From: Jiangella ureilytica
GTDB taxonomy: Bacteria > Actinomycetota > Actinomycetes > Jiangellales > Jiangellaceae
Assembly: GCF_004348545.1 (NCBI RefSeq)
Contig: NZ_SMKL01000039.1
Coordinates: 1-59,058 of the forward strand
Length of the DNA: 59,058 nt
Reading direction: 5' to 3'
The position numbers and the translations under genes are program-made. This document shows positions 8,624 through 17,777 of this stretch, one piece after another. Each line of letters opens with the position of its first letter. Position 1 is the stretch's first letter. A model generated the notes under the pieces. It was not told the origin of the DNA. It made no database searches and was given only the letters and a program-made list of their open reading frames with translations.

Positions 8624-10102
8624 TCAGTCCACCGCCCAGGTGTGGACGGGCTCGTTGGTGTGCATGTGCTCGACGTAGGAGCCGAGCATGCCGCGCAGCG
8701 CCTCGCCGCGTTCCATGGCCGTGCCGTCGAACCGCTTCCGGAACGCCGCCACCTGCCAGTCCGACCCCGTCTGCCGCCGGGTGCAGCGCTGCTCGATGAT
8801 GCCGAGCAGGCGCTCCTGCTCCGCGGTGTCGACGTTCCAGCGGCGCAGGCCCTCGTAGGCCAGCGGCAGCAGCCGGCGCAGGACCAGCTCGGCCACCGGC
8901 ACGTGCCCCAGCCCCGGCCAGTACACCTGGGCGTCCATGCCGTCGCGGGCGCAGGCGTGGAAGTTCTCCTCGGCCGCGCTGAACGACATCTGCGTCCAGA
9001 CCGGCCGGTCCTCCTCGGCCAGCGTGCGCACCAGCCCGTAGTAGAACGCGCCGTTGGCCAGGGTGTCGGCGACGGTGGGACCGGCCGGCAGGACGCGGTT
9101 CTCGACCCGCAGGTGGGCCCGGCCGCGGACGACGTCGTAGACCGGGCGGTTCCAGCGGTAGATGGTGCCGTTGTGCAGGCGCAGCTCGGCCAGTTCCGGG
9201 GTGTCGCCCTGGTCGAGCACCTCGACGGGGTCCTCGTCGGACACGATCGGCAGCAGTGCGGGGAAGTACCGCACGTTCTCCTCGAACAGGTCGAAGATCG
9301 AGGTGATCCACCGCTCGCCGAACCAGACCCGCGGCCGCACGCCCTGCGCCTTCAGCTCCTCGCTGCGGGTGTCGGTGGCCTGCTCGAACAGCGCGATGCG
9401 GGTCTCGGCCCACAGCTGCTTGCCGAGCAGGAACGGCGAGTTCGCGCCGACGGCGATCTGCACGCCGGCGATGGCCTGGGCGGCGTTCCACATGGCGGGG
9501 AACTGCTCGGGGCTGACCTGCAGGTGGAACTGGGTGCTCGTGCAGGCGGCCTCGGGGACGATGGTGTCGCACGAGACCCGCAGCCGCTCGGTGCCGGTGA
9601 TGGCCAGGTGCAGGTCCTCGCCGCGGGCGGCCAGGATCTGGTCGTTGAGCAGCTCGTAGCGCGGGTTCACCGACAGCGCGTGCCCGCTCATGTGCTCCAG
9701 CCGGAGCGTCGGCAGGATGCCGATCATCGCGAGATGGGCGCCGACGGCGCTCGCCTTCCGTTCCGCGGCGTTCAGGCTGGCGCGCACGTCCTCCTCGAAC
9801 GCCGACACGCCGGCGCCGTCGAGCTCACGCGGGGCGAGGTTGATCTCGAGGTTCCACTGCCCCAGCTCGGTCTGGAAGGCCGGGTCGGCGATGGCGGCCA
9901 GCGCCTCGGCGTTGCGCAGGGCGGGGTCGTTGTCGCCGTCGACGAGGTTGAGCTCGATCTCGAGGCCCGTCATCGGGCGGTCGAACTCGAACTGCGCCTC
10001 GCGCAGCATGCGCTCGAACGCGTCGAGGCACCGGCGCACCTTGGTCCGGTACTTCGTCCGATCCGCCCGGGTGAACTCCTGCCGGCCCACGTCCTCGCCC
10101 AT
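8624..10102 (-). CDS. Glutamate-cysteine ligase family 2 (GCS2-like) protein
   Basis: Carboxylate-amine ligase of 492 residues in the GCS2 family, which joins an amino-acid gamma-carboxyl to an amine at the expense of ATP. Seen are MTGLEIELNLVD near the N-terminus (family ATP/metal region), GQWNLEINLAP, STQFHLQV and WFGERW. A GGAGG ribosome site precedes the ATG at 10102. Actinobacteria make mycothiol rather than glutathione, so glutathione synthesis is unlikely to be its main role. EgtA (ergothioneine) belongs to the same family, but no egtBCD genes lie nearby. It follows the Nramp-like gene by 39 bases on the same strand. A TACTGT hexamer in that gap could be its own -10. Confidence 0.82.
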   Translation of the reverse strand: MGEDVGRQEFTRADRTKYRTKVRRCLDAFERMLREAQFEFDRPMTGLEIELNLVDGDNDPALRNAEALAAIADPAFQTELGQWNLEINLAPRELDGAGVSAFEEDVRASLNAAERKASAVGAHLAMIGILPTLRLEHMSGHALSVNPRYELLNDQILAARGEDLHLAITGTERLRVSCDTIVPEAACTSTQFHLQVSPEQFPAMWNAAQAIAGVQIAVGANSPFLLGKQLWAETRIALFEQATDTRSEELKAQGVRPRVWFGERWITSIFDLFEENVRYFPALLPIVSDEDPVEVLDQGDTPELAELRLHNGTIYRWNRPVYDVVRGRAHLRVENRVLPAGPTVADTLANGAFYYGLVRTLAEEDRPVWTQMSFSAAEENFHACARDGMDAQVYWPGLGHVPVAELVLRRLLPLAYEGLRRWNVDTAEQERLLGIIEQRCTRRQTGSDWQVAAFRKRFDGTAMERGEALRGMLGSYVEHMHTNEPVHTWAVD

Positions 10103-10141
10103 GTGACCTCCAGCGGCTCGTCAGCACAGTATGACCCCAGC

Positions 10142-11563
10142 TCACCCGAACAGCTCGCCACCTTGCTGCCAGATCGTGAGCGCCGACAGCACGCCGAACA
10201 GCAGGCACGCCCACACCAGTGCGGCGACGCGGCCCTTCGACGGCTGGATGGCCGGCGCCAGGGACCGCTTGTTCAGCAGGATCAGCAGGCCGCTGTAGAG
10301 GAACATCATGAAACCGCCGACGCACGCGGCGATCACCACCAGCACCAGCGGCTGGTCGAACCCGACGCCCAGGACGACGATCCCGATCACGACCAGGCCC
10401 CACACCAGCCCGAAGTACAGGTGGCTCTCCTTGGCCCGCGGCAGGTACGACGTCCTCAGCACGTCGGCGGCCAGCCGGCTCGTGTAGTCGACGATCCCCA
10501 GCGCCGCCGCGAACAGCGACAGCGCGCCGATGAACCAGAAGAACGCGCCGAACCAGTCGCCGACGGCGTCCTTGAGCTCCTCGCCCTGCACCTGCAGGAA
10601 GCCGATGTCGTCGGGCAGATCGGGCAGGCCGAACACCGTCGAGTACGACAGCAGCGACATGAACGTGATCGACACGAACGTGATGAGCACGAACGTCGTC
10701 AGCTGCTCGATGTTGGCGAAGCGCCACCAGCGCCGCCAGCGGTCGAGGTTGTCCGCCGTCGGCTCGAAGACGTACCCGGCGCCGGGGGCGGCCTCGGGCT
10801 CGCCGGTCACCGGGCTCTCGATGCGCGGCACGTAGGAGCCCATGCCGAAGCCCTTGTCGCGGATCCAGTTGCTCTGGCACAGGTTCTGCCCGCCGCCCGC
10901 GCCGGCGAACGCGAGCGCGCCCAGCAGGACCGCGAACCCGAGCTCCTCGTACGGCAGCTGGGGCGATGCGACGATGTCGGCGGTGTCGCGCCAGGCGTCG
11001 GCCGTGACCGCGAACACCCCGCCGACCACGATGAGCAGCAGGACGGCCGCGACCTTGACCATCTGGATCCGCTCGAGCGCGACGTAGACGACCGGCGCCA
11101 GCGACAGGATCAGGCCGATCGACACCAGCATGCCGACGGCGATCCAGGTCGCGTTCCCGCCCCAGAGGTACGTGACCAGCGTCGCCGAGCTGGTCGCCCA
11201 GCCGGGCCACAGGTTCGCGAAGTACGTGAGGATCGCGAACACCAGGCCCCAGTGCCGCCAGAACCGGCTGAACCCCGTCAGCGCCGTCTCGCCGGTCGCG
11301 AGCGTGTACCGCTCGATCTCCATGTTGAGGAAGTACTGCGTGACCAGCCCGACCAGCGCGGCCCACACGAAGACCAGGCCGACCTGGCTGGCGATGTACG
11401 GGTAGAGGATGAACTCGCCCGACGCGAGACCGACACCGGCCGCGACGATGCCCGGCCCGACGATGCGGGCGGTCGACGACGGCGGCTCGGGCAGCGGCTC
11501 GACCCCCGGCGGCGGCAGGTGCGTGGAACGGAGCCGGTCGATGACGGACGTGCGCTCATCCAT
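10142..11563 (-). CDS. Nramp-related membrane transporter lacking metal motifs
   Basis: Protein of 473 residues with about 11 hydrophobic segments. Its first helix (GPGIVAAGVGLASGEF) and overall pattern resemble Nramp/COG1914 proteins of the APC superfamily. The Mn/Fe-binding DPGN of helix 1 is replaced by LASGE, and the MPH motif of helix 6 by AGAGGGQN, so classical divalent-metal transport is doubtful. A long soluble loop between helices 6 and 7 (around the SPVTGEPEAAPGAG stretch) is unusual. The ATG at 11563 has GAGGAGG upstream. The GCS2-like gene follows on the same strand, suggesting a joint role, possibly uptake of its substrate (inference only). Confidence 0.75.
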   Translation of the reverse strand: MDERTSVIDRLRSTHLPPPGVEPLPEPPSSTARIVGPGIVAAGVGLASGEFILYPYIASQVGLVFVWAALVGLVTQYFLNMEIERYTLATGETALTGFSRFWRHWGLVFAILTYFANLWPGWATSSATLVTYLWGGNATWIAVGMLVSIGLILSLAPVVYVALERIQMVKVAAVLLLIVVGGVFAVTADAWRDTADIVASPQLPYEELGFAVLLGALAFAGAGGGQNLCQSNWIRDKGFGMGSYVPRIESPVTGEPEAAPGAGYVFEPTADNLDRWRRWWRFANIEQLTTFVLITFVSITFMSLLSYSTVFGLPDLPDDIGFLQVQGEELKDAVGDWFGAFFWFIGALSLFAAALGIVDYTSRLAADVLRTSYLPRAKESHLYFGLVWGLVVIGIVVLGVGFDQPLVLVVIAACVGGFMMFLYSGLLILLNKRSLAPAIQPSKGRVAALVWACLLFGVLSALTIWQQGGELFG

Positions 11564-11705
11564 GACGCCTCCTCGGGGGACAGGCGAGCCGGTGAAGCGC
11601 TTACCCGCCGTCCGGTGCCGGTATGCGCCGGTGTGCCACGATGAGTTCCGGGCACGCGTGCGGTCGGTAGGGCGGGACGCCCGACCACGAGGCTCTGGAG
11701 GACCG

Positions 11706-12809
11706 TTGACGTTCGTGCCCGGGCTGGACCTCGCCGAGGCGTTCTACCGCGAAGTGCTGGAACCGCTGGTCGGCGTGCCGCACGCCGCCGCGCTGCTCGG
11801 CGAGGGGTCCGAGGTGCTCGGCTTCGACACCGCGCGCTCCACCGACCACGAGTGGGGACCGCGGGCGCAGCTCTTCGTCGACGCGGACCAGATCGAGCCG
11901 GTCCGCGAGCGGGTCGCGGCCGGCTTGCCCGCGCGGTTCCGGGGCGTGCCGACGGTGTGGTTCTCGCTGGCCGCGGGGGAGCCGGCGCACCACGTCGAGG
12001 TCACGACGGCGGGCGCGTGGCTGTCCGCGGCGCTCGGAGTGGAGGTCGCCGACGGCGTCGGCCCCGGCACCGCCGACCGGCTCGACGGGGCCGACTGGCT
12101 GGCGCTGCCGCAGCAGCGGCTGCTGCACGTCACGGCCGGCCGGGTGTTCCGCGATGACTAGGGCGAGCTGACGGCGGCCCGGAAAGCTCTCGCGTGGTAC
12201 CCGGACGACGTCTGGCGGTGGATGGTCGCCACTCAGTGGCATCTGATCGGCAACGCCGAGCCGTTGCGGGCGCGCTGCCGCGAGGTGGGCGACCGGCGCG
12301 GTGCGGCGCTGCTGACCGCACGGCTGGTCCGGCTGGTCATGGAGCTGGCGTTCCTGCTGGAGCGGCGCTACCGGCCCTACGACAAGTGGTTCGGCAGTGC
12401 GTTCGCGCGGCTCGAGGTCGCCACCGTCGTCGGTCCGCTCCTCGATCGCGCCCTCTCGGGGGAGAGCGGCGCCGACGGTGACTCCGTCGTCGCCGCCCTG
12501 GCCGAGCTGGGGCGACGGCACGACGCGGCCGCCGTCAGCGACACCGTCACGCCGTCGGTCGGACCGTTCGATGTCGGAGTCGGCGGCGCCGTCCGCCCGT
12601 ATCTCGTCAGCAACGCCGGCGCCTACGCCGCGGCGACCAGGGCCGCCATCGCCGACCCGAGGTTGCGCGAGCTGCTCCCCGTCGGCGCCGTCGACCAGCT
12701 GACCCACGGCGACGACACGTTGGTGACGTTCTCGGCGTGGCCGCGCCGGCTGGCCGGCGTCTACCGCGCCGAGCTCGGGATCACTGCTGCGGGGCGCCCA
12801 GGATGTTGA
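11706..12809 (+). pseudogene. DUF4037 gene split by an in-frame amber codon
   Basis: One reading frame encodes a DUF4037 protein (nucleotidyltransferase-like fold, function unknown) of about 367 codons, broken only by TAG at 12159-12161. The first part carries the GSEVLGFD and RSTDHEWGP nucleotidyltransferase-like motif. The second resumes at once with GELTAARKALAWYPDDVWRW and QWHLIGNAEPL, both family landmarks, and runs to the family C-terminus. The TTG at 11706 has GGAGGA just upstream; GTG at 11715 is the alternative. A single change (for example CAG or TTG to TAG) explains the break. Translation could restart at ATG 12222, and a sequencing error is possible. The 3' end overlaps the convergent VOC gene by 29 bases. 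Confidence 0.8.
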
Positions 12810-13200
12810 CCATCCAGGTGATGCCGAAGCCGTCGACGCACATGCCGAAGGTGTCGCCCCAGGGTGCCTTCTCGAGCGGCATGGTGGCCTGGCCGCTGCC
12901 GGCGAGCTTGTCCCAGTACCCGCGCAGCTCGGCCTCGTCGGAGCCGCTCAGCGAGATGGAGATGCTGCCGCCGGGGGTGAGCTCCATGCTGTTCGGGGTG
13001 TCGGCGGCCATGAGGACCAGGTCGTTCTCGGCTGTGAGTTGGCCGTGCATGATCTTGCCGGCCTCGGCCGGGTCCTCACTGGCGCCGAAGTCGGCGAACG
13101 TGCTCAGCTGCAGGTCGCCGCCGAAGACGGTCTGGTAGAACTCCAGCGCCTGCCGAGCGGTGTCGCGGAACCCGATGTAGGGGTTGAGTCGCGTGCTCAT
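12781..13200 (-). CDS. VOC-family (PhnB/DUF1338-type glyoxalase fold) protein
   Basis: Protein of 139 residues of the 3-demethylubiquinone-9 methyltransferase/PhnB-like vicinal-oxygen-chelate group: NPYIGFRDTARQALEFYQ opening, FGGDLQL, KIMHGQL, and C-terminal WGDTFGMCVDGFGITWMVN. Members are often metal-free or of unknown activity, so no reaction is assigned. The ATG at 13200 has GGAGGT nine bases upstream. It is divergent from the DHFR-like gene at 13331, with about 130 bases between the starts. Confidence 0.85.
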   Translation of the reverse strand: MSTRLNPYIGFRDTARQALEFYQTVFGGDLQLSTFADFGASEDPAEAGKIMHGQLTAENDLVLMAADTPNSMELTPGGSISISLSGSDEAELRGYWDKLAGSGQATMPLEKAPWGDTFGMCVDGFGITWMVNILGAPQQ

Positions 13201-13330
13201 GGGGGGTCGACCTCCTCGTCGAACCGCCGGATCCGCGGACGCGATCCGTGCGACGACGACACTAGACCCGCTCCGCTGCGCGGTGACGGGAAGGCCGCGT
13301 GAACATTGAGCACCGGAAGGACGTGACCCG

Positions 13331-13924
13331 ATGGGAACGGTGCTGTCGAGCTTCTCGACCTCACTGGACGGCTTCGTCGCGGCGCCCGACGGCAGCGTCG
13401 GGCCGCTGTTTGACTGGTACGGCAACGGTGACGTCGAGGTGCGGCCGCCGGGGTACCCGATCACCTTCCACATGACGCAGGCCAGCGCCGACTACTGGAA
13501 CCGCACGGCGACGTCCGAGGGCGCGTTCGTCACCGGCCGGGCGCTGTTCGACTACGCCCGCGGCTGGGGTGGCCGCCCGCCGAACGACGCGCCCACCTTC
13601 GTCGTCACCCACCGCCCGCCGCCGGATGACTGGCCGCCGTTCCCCGACGCCCCCTTCACCTTCGTCGGCGACCTGCCGACGGCGATGGCCATGGCCCGCG
13701 AGGTGGCCGGCGACGACGGCGACATCGGCGTGGCCGGGCCCGGCCTCGCCCAGCAGTGCCTCAACGCCGGCTGGCTGGACGAGGTCCGCATCGACCTGGT
13801 GCCGGTGCTGCTGGGGCGGGGGATCCGCTACTTCGACAACCTCGACTCGCAGGTGATGCTCGACGACCCCGAGGTCGTGGAGGGCTCCCGCGTCACCCAC
13901 CTCCGCTACCGCGTCCGCCACTGA
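13331..13924 (+). CDS. Dihydrofolate-reductase-fold (RibD C-terminal-like) protein
   Basis: Protein of 197 residues of the RibD_C/DHFR-like family. It opens with LSSFSTSLDGFVAAPDG (family N-terminus), has TGRALFDY and FVVTHRPP in the nucleotide-binding core, and ends with DEVRIDLVPVLLGRGIRYF, the hallmark segment. Such proteins probably use NADPH, but the physiological substrate is unknown. They are distinct from true DHFR and from the bifunctional RibD. GGAAGG lies about nine bases before the ATG. A large hairpin follows the stop. Confidence 0.88.
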   Translation: MGTVLSSFSTSLDGFVAAPDGSVGPLFDWYGNGDVEVRPPGYPITFHMTQASADYWNRTATSEGAFVTGRALFDYARGWGGRPPNDAPTFVVTHRPPPDDWPPFPDAPFTFVGDLPTAMAMAREVAGDDGDIGVAGPGLAQQCLNAGWLDEVRIDLVPVLLGRGIRYFDNLDSQVMLDDPEVVEGSRVTHLRYRVRH

Positions 13925-13952
13925 TCAGGGTGGCGGACGCGGAGAGTGGGGA

Positions 13953-13981
13953 GCCCCGGTCGGCGACTCGCCGACCGGGGC
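13953..13981. terminator. Bidirectional hairpin terminator
   Basis: GCCCCGGTCGGCGA pairs perfectly with TCGCCGACCGGGGC around one base (a short loop forms by opening the inner pairs). Flanking GGGGAG/CTCCCC can extend the stem. It sits between the convergent DHFR-like and MFS genes. Confidence 0.75.
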
Positions 13982-14009
13982 CCTCCCCGTCGAACCCGGG
14001 AGAACCGGG

Positions 14010-15569
14010 TCAGTGCAGCACGACCGGAGGCGCCTGGCTCGCGTCGCCCTCGTCCTCGCCCTCTTCGCGGGGATCGGTGCGCAGCTCCTGCCTGCTCCGC
14101 GGCAGGAAGAACGCCGGGATGAGGCAGAGCACCACGAGCACGATCGCCACCAGGTAGGTGTTGCCGAACGCGCCCGCCAGAGCCGACTGGCCGGCCGCCG
14201 CGACCTCTGGGGGCAGCTGCTCGACGGCGTCGGCCTGGACGGCGCCGTAGAACGCGGTCGCCGACTCGTTGTTGATGATGTTGTTGGTCAGGATGACCGA
14301 CATGACGGCGGTGCCGATGGAGCCGCCCGTCTGCTGGATGATGTTCATCAGCGTCGACCCGCGGGCCACCTCGCCGTGCGTGAGGCTGGCCAGCGCGGCG
14401 GTCATGATCGGCATCATCGTCATGCCCATGCCGAGGCCCATGACGAACAGCGAGCCCAGCAGGAGCGGGTAGGACGTGTCGGCCTCGAGCTGGGTGAAGG
14501 TCCCCATGCCGATGGCGATGAGCACGATGCCGCCGAGCACCAGCTTGCCGGGGCCCGCCTTGTCGGTGATCCGGCCCGCGATCGGCATCGTCACCATGGC
14601 GCCGAGACCCTGCGGCGCAATCAGCAGGCCGGCCATCAGCGTGCTCTCGCCGCGGACCTGCACGAAGTAGCCGGGGAACAGCAGGCCGGCGCCCATGAAC
14701 GCGACGATGAACAGCGACATCGTGACGACGGCGATGGTGAGGTGCCGGTTGAGGAACAGCCGCAGGTCGATCAGCGGGTGGCTCTTGCGCAGCGCGTGGA
14801 AGACGAACGCCACGACCAGCGCCAGGCCCAGGACCGCCGGGACCAGCACCTCGGCGTTGTTGACCGTGCCGTGCTCCGGGATCGACGACACGCCGTACAG
14901 GAACGCCGCGAGGCCGGGGGAGAGCAGCGCCATGCCGACGAAGTCGAAGGTCTCGGACGGCTGCTCGGTGTCCTTCGGCAGCACCCGCCACGCCGCGATG
15001 ATGCCGACGATGCCGATGGGCAGGTTGATGAGGAAGATCCAGTGCCAGGACGCGACGTCGATCAGCCAGCCGCCCAGGATCGGGCCGCCGATCGGGCCGA
15101 GCAGCATCGGGACACCCAGCACCGCCATGACGCGGCCGACGCGGTCGGGGCCGGCGGCGCGGGTCATGATGGTCATGCCCAGCGGCATCAGCATGCCGCC
15201 GCCCAGACCCTGCAGCACCCGGGCGCCGATGAGCGGGCCGATGTCCCAGGCCATGGCGCACAGCACCGAGCCGAGCGTGAACAGGACCAGCGAGGTCAGA
15301 TAGAGCCGCTTCGTGCCGAACCGGTCCGCCGCCCAGCCGCTGATGGGGATGACCGCGGCCAGCGCGAGCGTGTACGCCGTCATGGTCCACGCGACAGTGG
15401 CGTAGGTGGCGTTGAACTCGGACTGGAAGGTCGGCAGCGCGATGCTGACGACCGTGATGTCCAGGATCGACATGATGGCGCCGAGCACCACCACACCGGC
15501 GACCTTCAGGACGCCGCGGTCGAGCTTGTCGTCGGACCCGGTGTCGGGGGGTCCGGCCGGTGCACTCAT
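14010..15569 (-). CDS. DHA2-family (EmrB/QacA) MFS drug exporter
   Basis: Proton-coupled multidrug exporter of 519 residues with about 14 hydrophobic segments. Motif A-like GWAADRFGTKRLYL lies after helix 2, and antiporter motif C-like GPIGGPILGGWLI is in helix 5. The ATG overlaps the stop of the upstream marR-like gene by four bases (ATGA), so the two form one operon in which the regulator is translated first. By analogy with EmrR/EmrB-type pairs, I infer that ligand binding by the MarR protein derepresses the pump. The C-terminus ends in an acidic cytosolic tail. Confidence 0.92.
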   Translation of the reverse strand: MSAPAGPPDTGSDDKLDRGVLKVAGVVVLGAIMSILDITVVSIALPTFQSEFNATYATVAWTMTAYTLALAAVIPISGWAADRFGTKRLYLTSLVLFTLGSVLCAMAWDIGPLIGARVLQGLGGGMLMPLGMTIMTRAAGPDRVGRVMAVLGVPMLLGPIGGPILGGWLIDVASWHWIFLINLPIGIVGIIAAWRVLPKDTEQPSETFDFVGMALLSPGLAAFLYGVSSIPEHGTVNNAEVLVPAVLGLALVVAFVFHALRKSHPLIDLRLFLNRHLTIAVVTMSLFIVAFMGAGLLFPGYFVQVRGESTLMAGLLIAPQGLGAMVTMPIAGRITDKAGPGKLVLGGIVLIAIGMGTFTQLEADTSYPLLLGSLFVMGLGMGMTMMPIMTAALASLTHGEVARGSTLMNIIQQTGGSIGTAVMSVILTNNIINNESATAFYGAVQADAVEQLPPEVAAAGQSALAGAFGNTYLVAIVLVVLCLIPAFFLPRSRQELRTDPREEGEDEGDASQAPPVVLH

Positions 15570-16030
15570 GAGAGTTGTTCCTCCAGGCGAGTCGGTGCGG
15601 ATGGTTCGACGATCGGAGCGAGCGCGGCGAGGAGCCGGTCCCGGTCCGAGGGATCGAGGGAGCGGGCGAACCCCACCAGGGCGTTGCGGCGGTGCGTGTC
15701 GATCTCGGTCATGATCGTCCGTCCCGCCTCTGACAGGGAGACGAGCCGGACGCGGCGGTCCTGTGGGTCCTCACGCCGCTCGACCAGGCCGTGCGCGAGG
15801 AGCCGGTCGACGTTGCGGCCGGCCGTGGCCAGCGTGAGGTCGAGCAGGTCGGCGAGTTCGTTGATGGGCAGCGCCGTGTCGTGCTGGCCGAGGGTGATGA
15901 GGCAGCGGAACTGCGAGATGGAGAGATCCAGCTCGACCATGGACCGCAGGTCGGAGTCGGCCTTGGAGCAGGCGACCTGACGAAGGAAGGCCTCGAGGGA
16001 ACGGACGAGCTCGTCCTCGGACGCGGGCAC
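15566..16030 (-). CDS. MarR-family transcriptional regulator
   Basis: Winged-helix MarR protein of 154 residues. It shows LDLSISQFRCLITL, the recognition-helix region LPINELADLLDLTLATAGRNVDRL, and the wing DPQDRRVRLVSLSEAGR. The GTG at 16030 is chosen because a TAGTAT -10 element sits exactly six bases before it (leaderless) and no ribosome site is visible. It is co-transcribed with the MFS exporter downstream through a four-base overlap. A perfect 14-bp palindrome lies 36-49 bases upstream, a plausible operator for autoregulation. Confidence 0.9.
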   Translation of the reverse strand: MPASEDELVRSLEAFLRQVACSKADSDLRSMVELDLSISQFRCLITLGQHDTALPINELADLLDLTLATAGRNVDRLLAHGLVERREDPQDRRVRLVSLSEAGRTIMTEIDTHRRNALVGFARSLDPSDRDRLLAALAPIVEPSAPTRLEEQLS

Positions 16031-16036
16031 CCGAAA

Positions 16037-16079
16037 ATACTAACGCAGCTGCAACCATTGCGGATGTGATAGCTATCAC
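16037..16079 (-). promoter_or_regulatory. marR-MFS promoter with palindromic operator candidate
   Basis: On the minus strand, TAGTAT (16042-16037) lies six bases before the GTG start. Upstream is the perfect palindrome GTGATAGCTATCAC (16066-16079) overlapping the -35 region. A second short palindrome, GCAGCTGC, is at 16045-16052. Either could be the MarR binding site. Confidence 0.6.
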
Positions 16080-16256
16080 GCGCGCACCCGCCGACCCCCA
16101 TGACGGCAAGGATGACCGCCGCGGACGCCGTCGCGCATCGCATTTTTCCGTGCCCTCCGCTGGCCGCCACACCATCAAGACGCACGACCGGGCCCGATTG
16201 TGACGCGTACTCTTGGGTCGGCTGCCGGCCACGGGGCGATCGGGGAAGGACGGGCT

Positions 16257-16859
16257 GTGAAGGCGCAGGAGACCGAGGTACAGACCGACCGGGTGTTCAC
16301 GATCCCGAACGTGCTGTCGTTCCTGCGGCTGCTCGGCGTTCCCGTGTTCCTCTGGCTCGTGCTGGTCGAAGAGGCCGACACCCTGGCGATCATCCTGCTC
16401 GCGGTGTCGGGGTTCACCGACTACCTCGACGGCTACCTCGCCCGCCGCTGGAACCAGATCAGCCGCGTGGGCCAGCTGCTCGATCCGCTGGCCGACCGCC
16501 TCTACATCTTCACGACCATCATCGCGCTGACGGTGCGCGAGGTCATCCCGCTCTGGTTCGCCGTCCTGCTCGTCGCGCGCGACGTGTACATGACGGGCAT
16601 CGTGGCGCTGTTGCGTGTCCGCCGCGGCATCACCGGGCTGCCGGTCCACTTCCTCGGCAAGTCCGCGACGGCCTGCCTGCTGTACGCGTTCCCCCTGCTG
16701 CTGTGGGGCGACGGCGACGGCACCGTCCCCATGCTGGCGCGGGTGTTCGGCTGGGCGTTCGTCATCTGGGGCGTCGCGCTGTACTGGTGGGCGGCGGTGC
16801 TCTACACCGAGCAGACCCGCAAGGTGCTCGCCGAGCCCGGCCCCGCACGGAATTCCTGA
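16257..16859 (+). CDS. pgsA2: CDP-alcohol phosphatidyltransferase (PgsA family)
   Basis: Membrane enzyme of 200 residues that exchanges CMP of a CDP-alcohol phospholipid for another alcohol. The CAP signature DG-x2-AR-x8-G-x3-D-x3-D is complete (DGYLARR to GQLLDPLADR, about residues 61-84), and about six hydrophobic helices are visible. It heads the block matching M. tuberculosis Rv1822 (pgsA2) through Rv1832. The exact product, phosphatidylglycerophosphate or another phospholipid, cannot be fixed from sequence. The GTG at 16257 has GGGGAAGGA upstream. TACTCT at 16208-16213 is a possible -10 giving a leader of about 40 bases. Confidence 0.85.
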   Translation: MKAQETEVQTDRVFTIPNVLSFLRLLGVPVFLWLVLVEEADTLAIILLAVSGFTDYLDGYLARRWNQISRVGQLLDPLADRLYIFTTIIALTVREVIPLWFAVLLVARDVYMTGIVALLRVRRGITGLPVHFLGKSATACLLYAFPLLLWGDGDGTVPMLARVFGWAFVIWGVALYWWAAVLYTEQTRKVLAEPGPARNS

Positions 16860-16907
16860 CCACCTGGCACGGATGTCGGCGTGGAACGATCCGGGACGCG
16901 TGCGAGC

Positions 16908-17777
16908 ATGGGGGGCGTGGCGACAGGGCAGGCTCCTCGCGTCCGTCCGCTCCGGCGGCCGGACGAGTCGATGTCGCTGCTCAACGACCTCTTCGCCAAG
17001 CCGCTCGAGCCGGGGTACGAGGACGCCGCCGCCCGGCGCCGCGCCGCGGGCGAGAAGCCGACGTCCGAGCGCACCTGGCGCTCGCCCGCCCTGGCCCTCG
17101 GGCTGGTCGCACTCGGACTGTTGCTGACCATGGCGGTGGTCGAGGTGCGCAACACCGCTAGTGTGGTCTCCTCGGAGCGGCAGGGGCTCATCGAGCAGAT
17201 CCACAACGAGGACGCGCGTGTCAGCCGGCTCCAGGACGACGTCACCGCCCTGGAGTCCGAGATCAGCGAGCTCGAGGACTCTCTCCTGCAGAACTCCGCG
17301 ACCGGGCAGCAGACGCGGGAGGAAGTCGAGAGCTTGCAGGCGACGACGGGTGCGGTCGCCGTCACGGGGCCAGGCGTGGTGGTCACGGTCGACGACGCCG
17401 AGGAGCAGAACGCCGAGGACGGGACCGACCGCGTCCTCGACGTCGACCTGCAACAGGTGGTCAACGGGCTGTGGGCCGCCGGAGCCGAGGCCGTCAGCAT
17501 CAACGGCCAGCGCATCACGCCGCTCACCGCCATCCGCCAGGCCCAGGACATCATCCAGATCAACTACCGGCCCATGAACGCGCCCTACGAGGTCTCGGCG
17601 CTCGGCGACTCCCGGTCGCTGGCCAACGACTTCGCCCACAGCGCCGGCGGCCGGTGGCTGAGCAGCATCGCCGGCAAGAACGGCATCTACTACAAGGTCA
17701 GCTCGCACGACTCGCTGACCCTGCCCGCCGGCAATACGCCGCTCTCCTATGCGACCCCGGGGGAGGGCGCGTCGTGA
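16908..17777 (+). CDS. DUF881 membrane-anchored protein (first copy)
   Basis: Protein of about 289 residues. The conserved actinobacterial opening RPDESMSLLNDL is followed by one transmembrane helix (about 62-82), a coiled-coil stretch (about 90-140) and the extracytoplasmic DUF881 domain with VTGPGVVVTVDDA, VNGLWAAGAEAVSINGQRI and PYEVSALGD. It matches Rv1823 by position. The role is unknown; the fixed neighbourhood suggests the cell envelope or division. The start is ambiguous: ATG 16908, GTG 16917 and an upstream GTG 16881 are all in frame with no clear ribosome site. The stop overlaps sbp by four bases. Confidence 0.82.
   Translation: MGGVATGQAPRVRPLRRPDESMSLLNDLFAKPLEPGYEDAAARRRAAGEKPTSERTWRSPALALGLVALGLLLTMAVVEVRNTASVVSSERQGLIEQIHNEDARVSRLQDDVTALESEISELEDSLLQNSATGQQTREEVESLQATTGAVAVTGPGVVVTVDDAEEQNAEDGTDRVLDVDLQQVVNGLWAAGAEAVSINGQRITPLTAIRQAQDIIQINYRPMNAPYEVSALGDSRSLANDFAHSAGGRWLSSIAGKNGIYYKVSSHDSLTLPAGNTPLSYATPGEGAS

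Noticed and set aside
8642-11644. 1000-codon plus-strand open frame
   Set aside because: Lies antisense to the GCS2-like and Nramp-like genes, with shadow-type composition.
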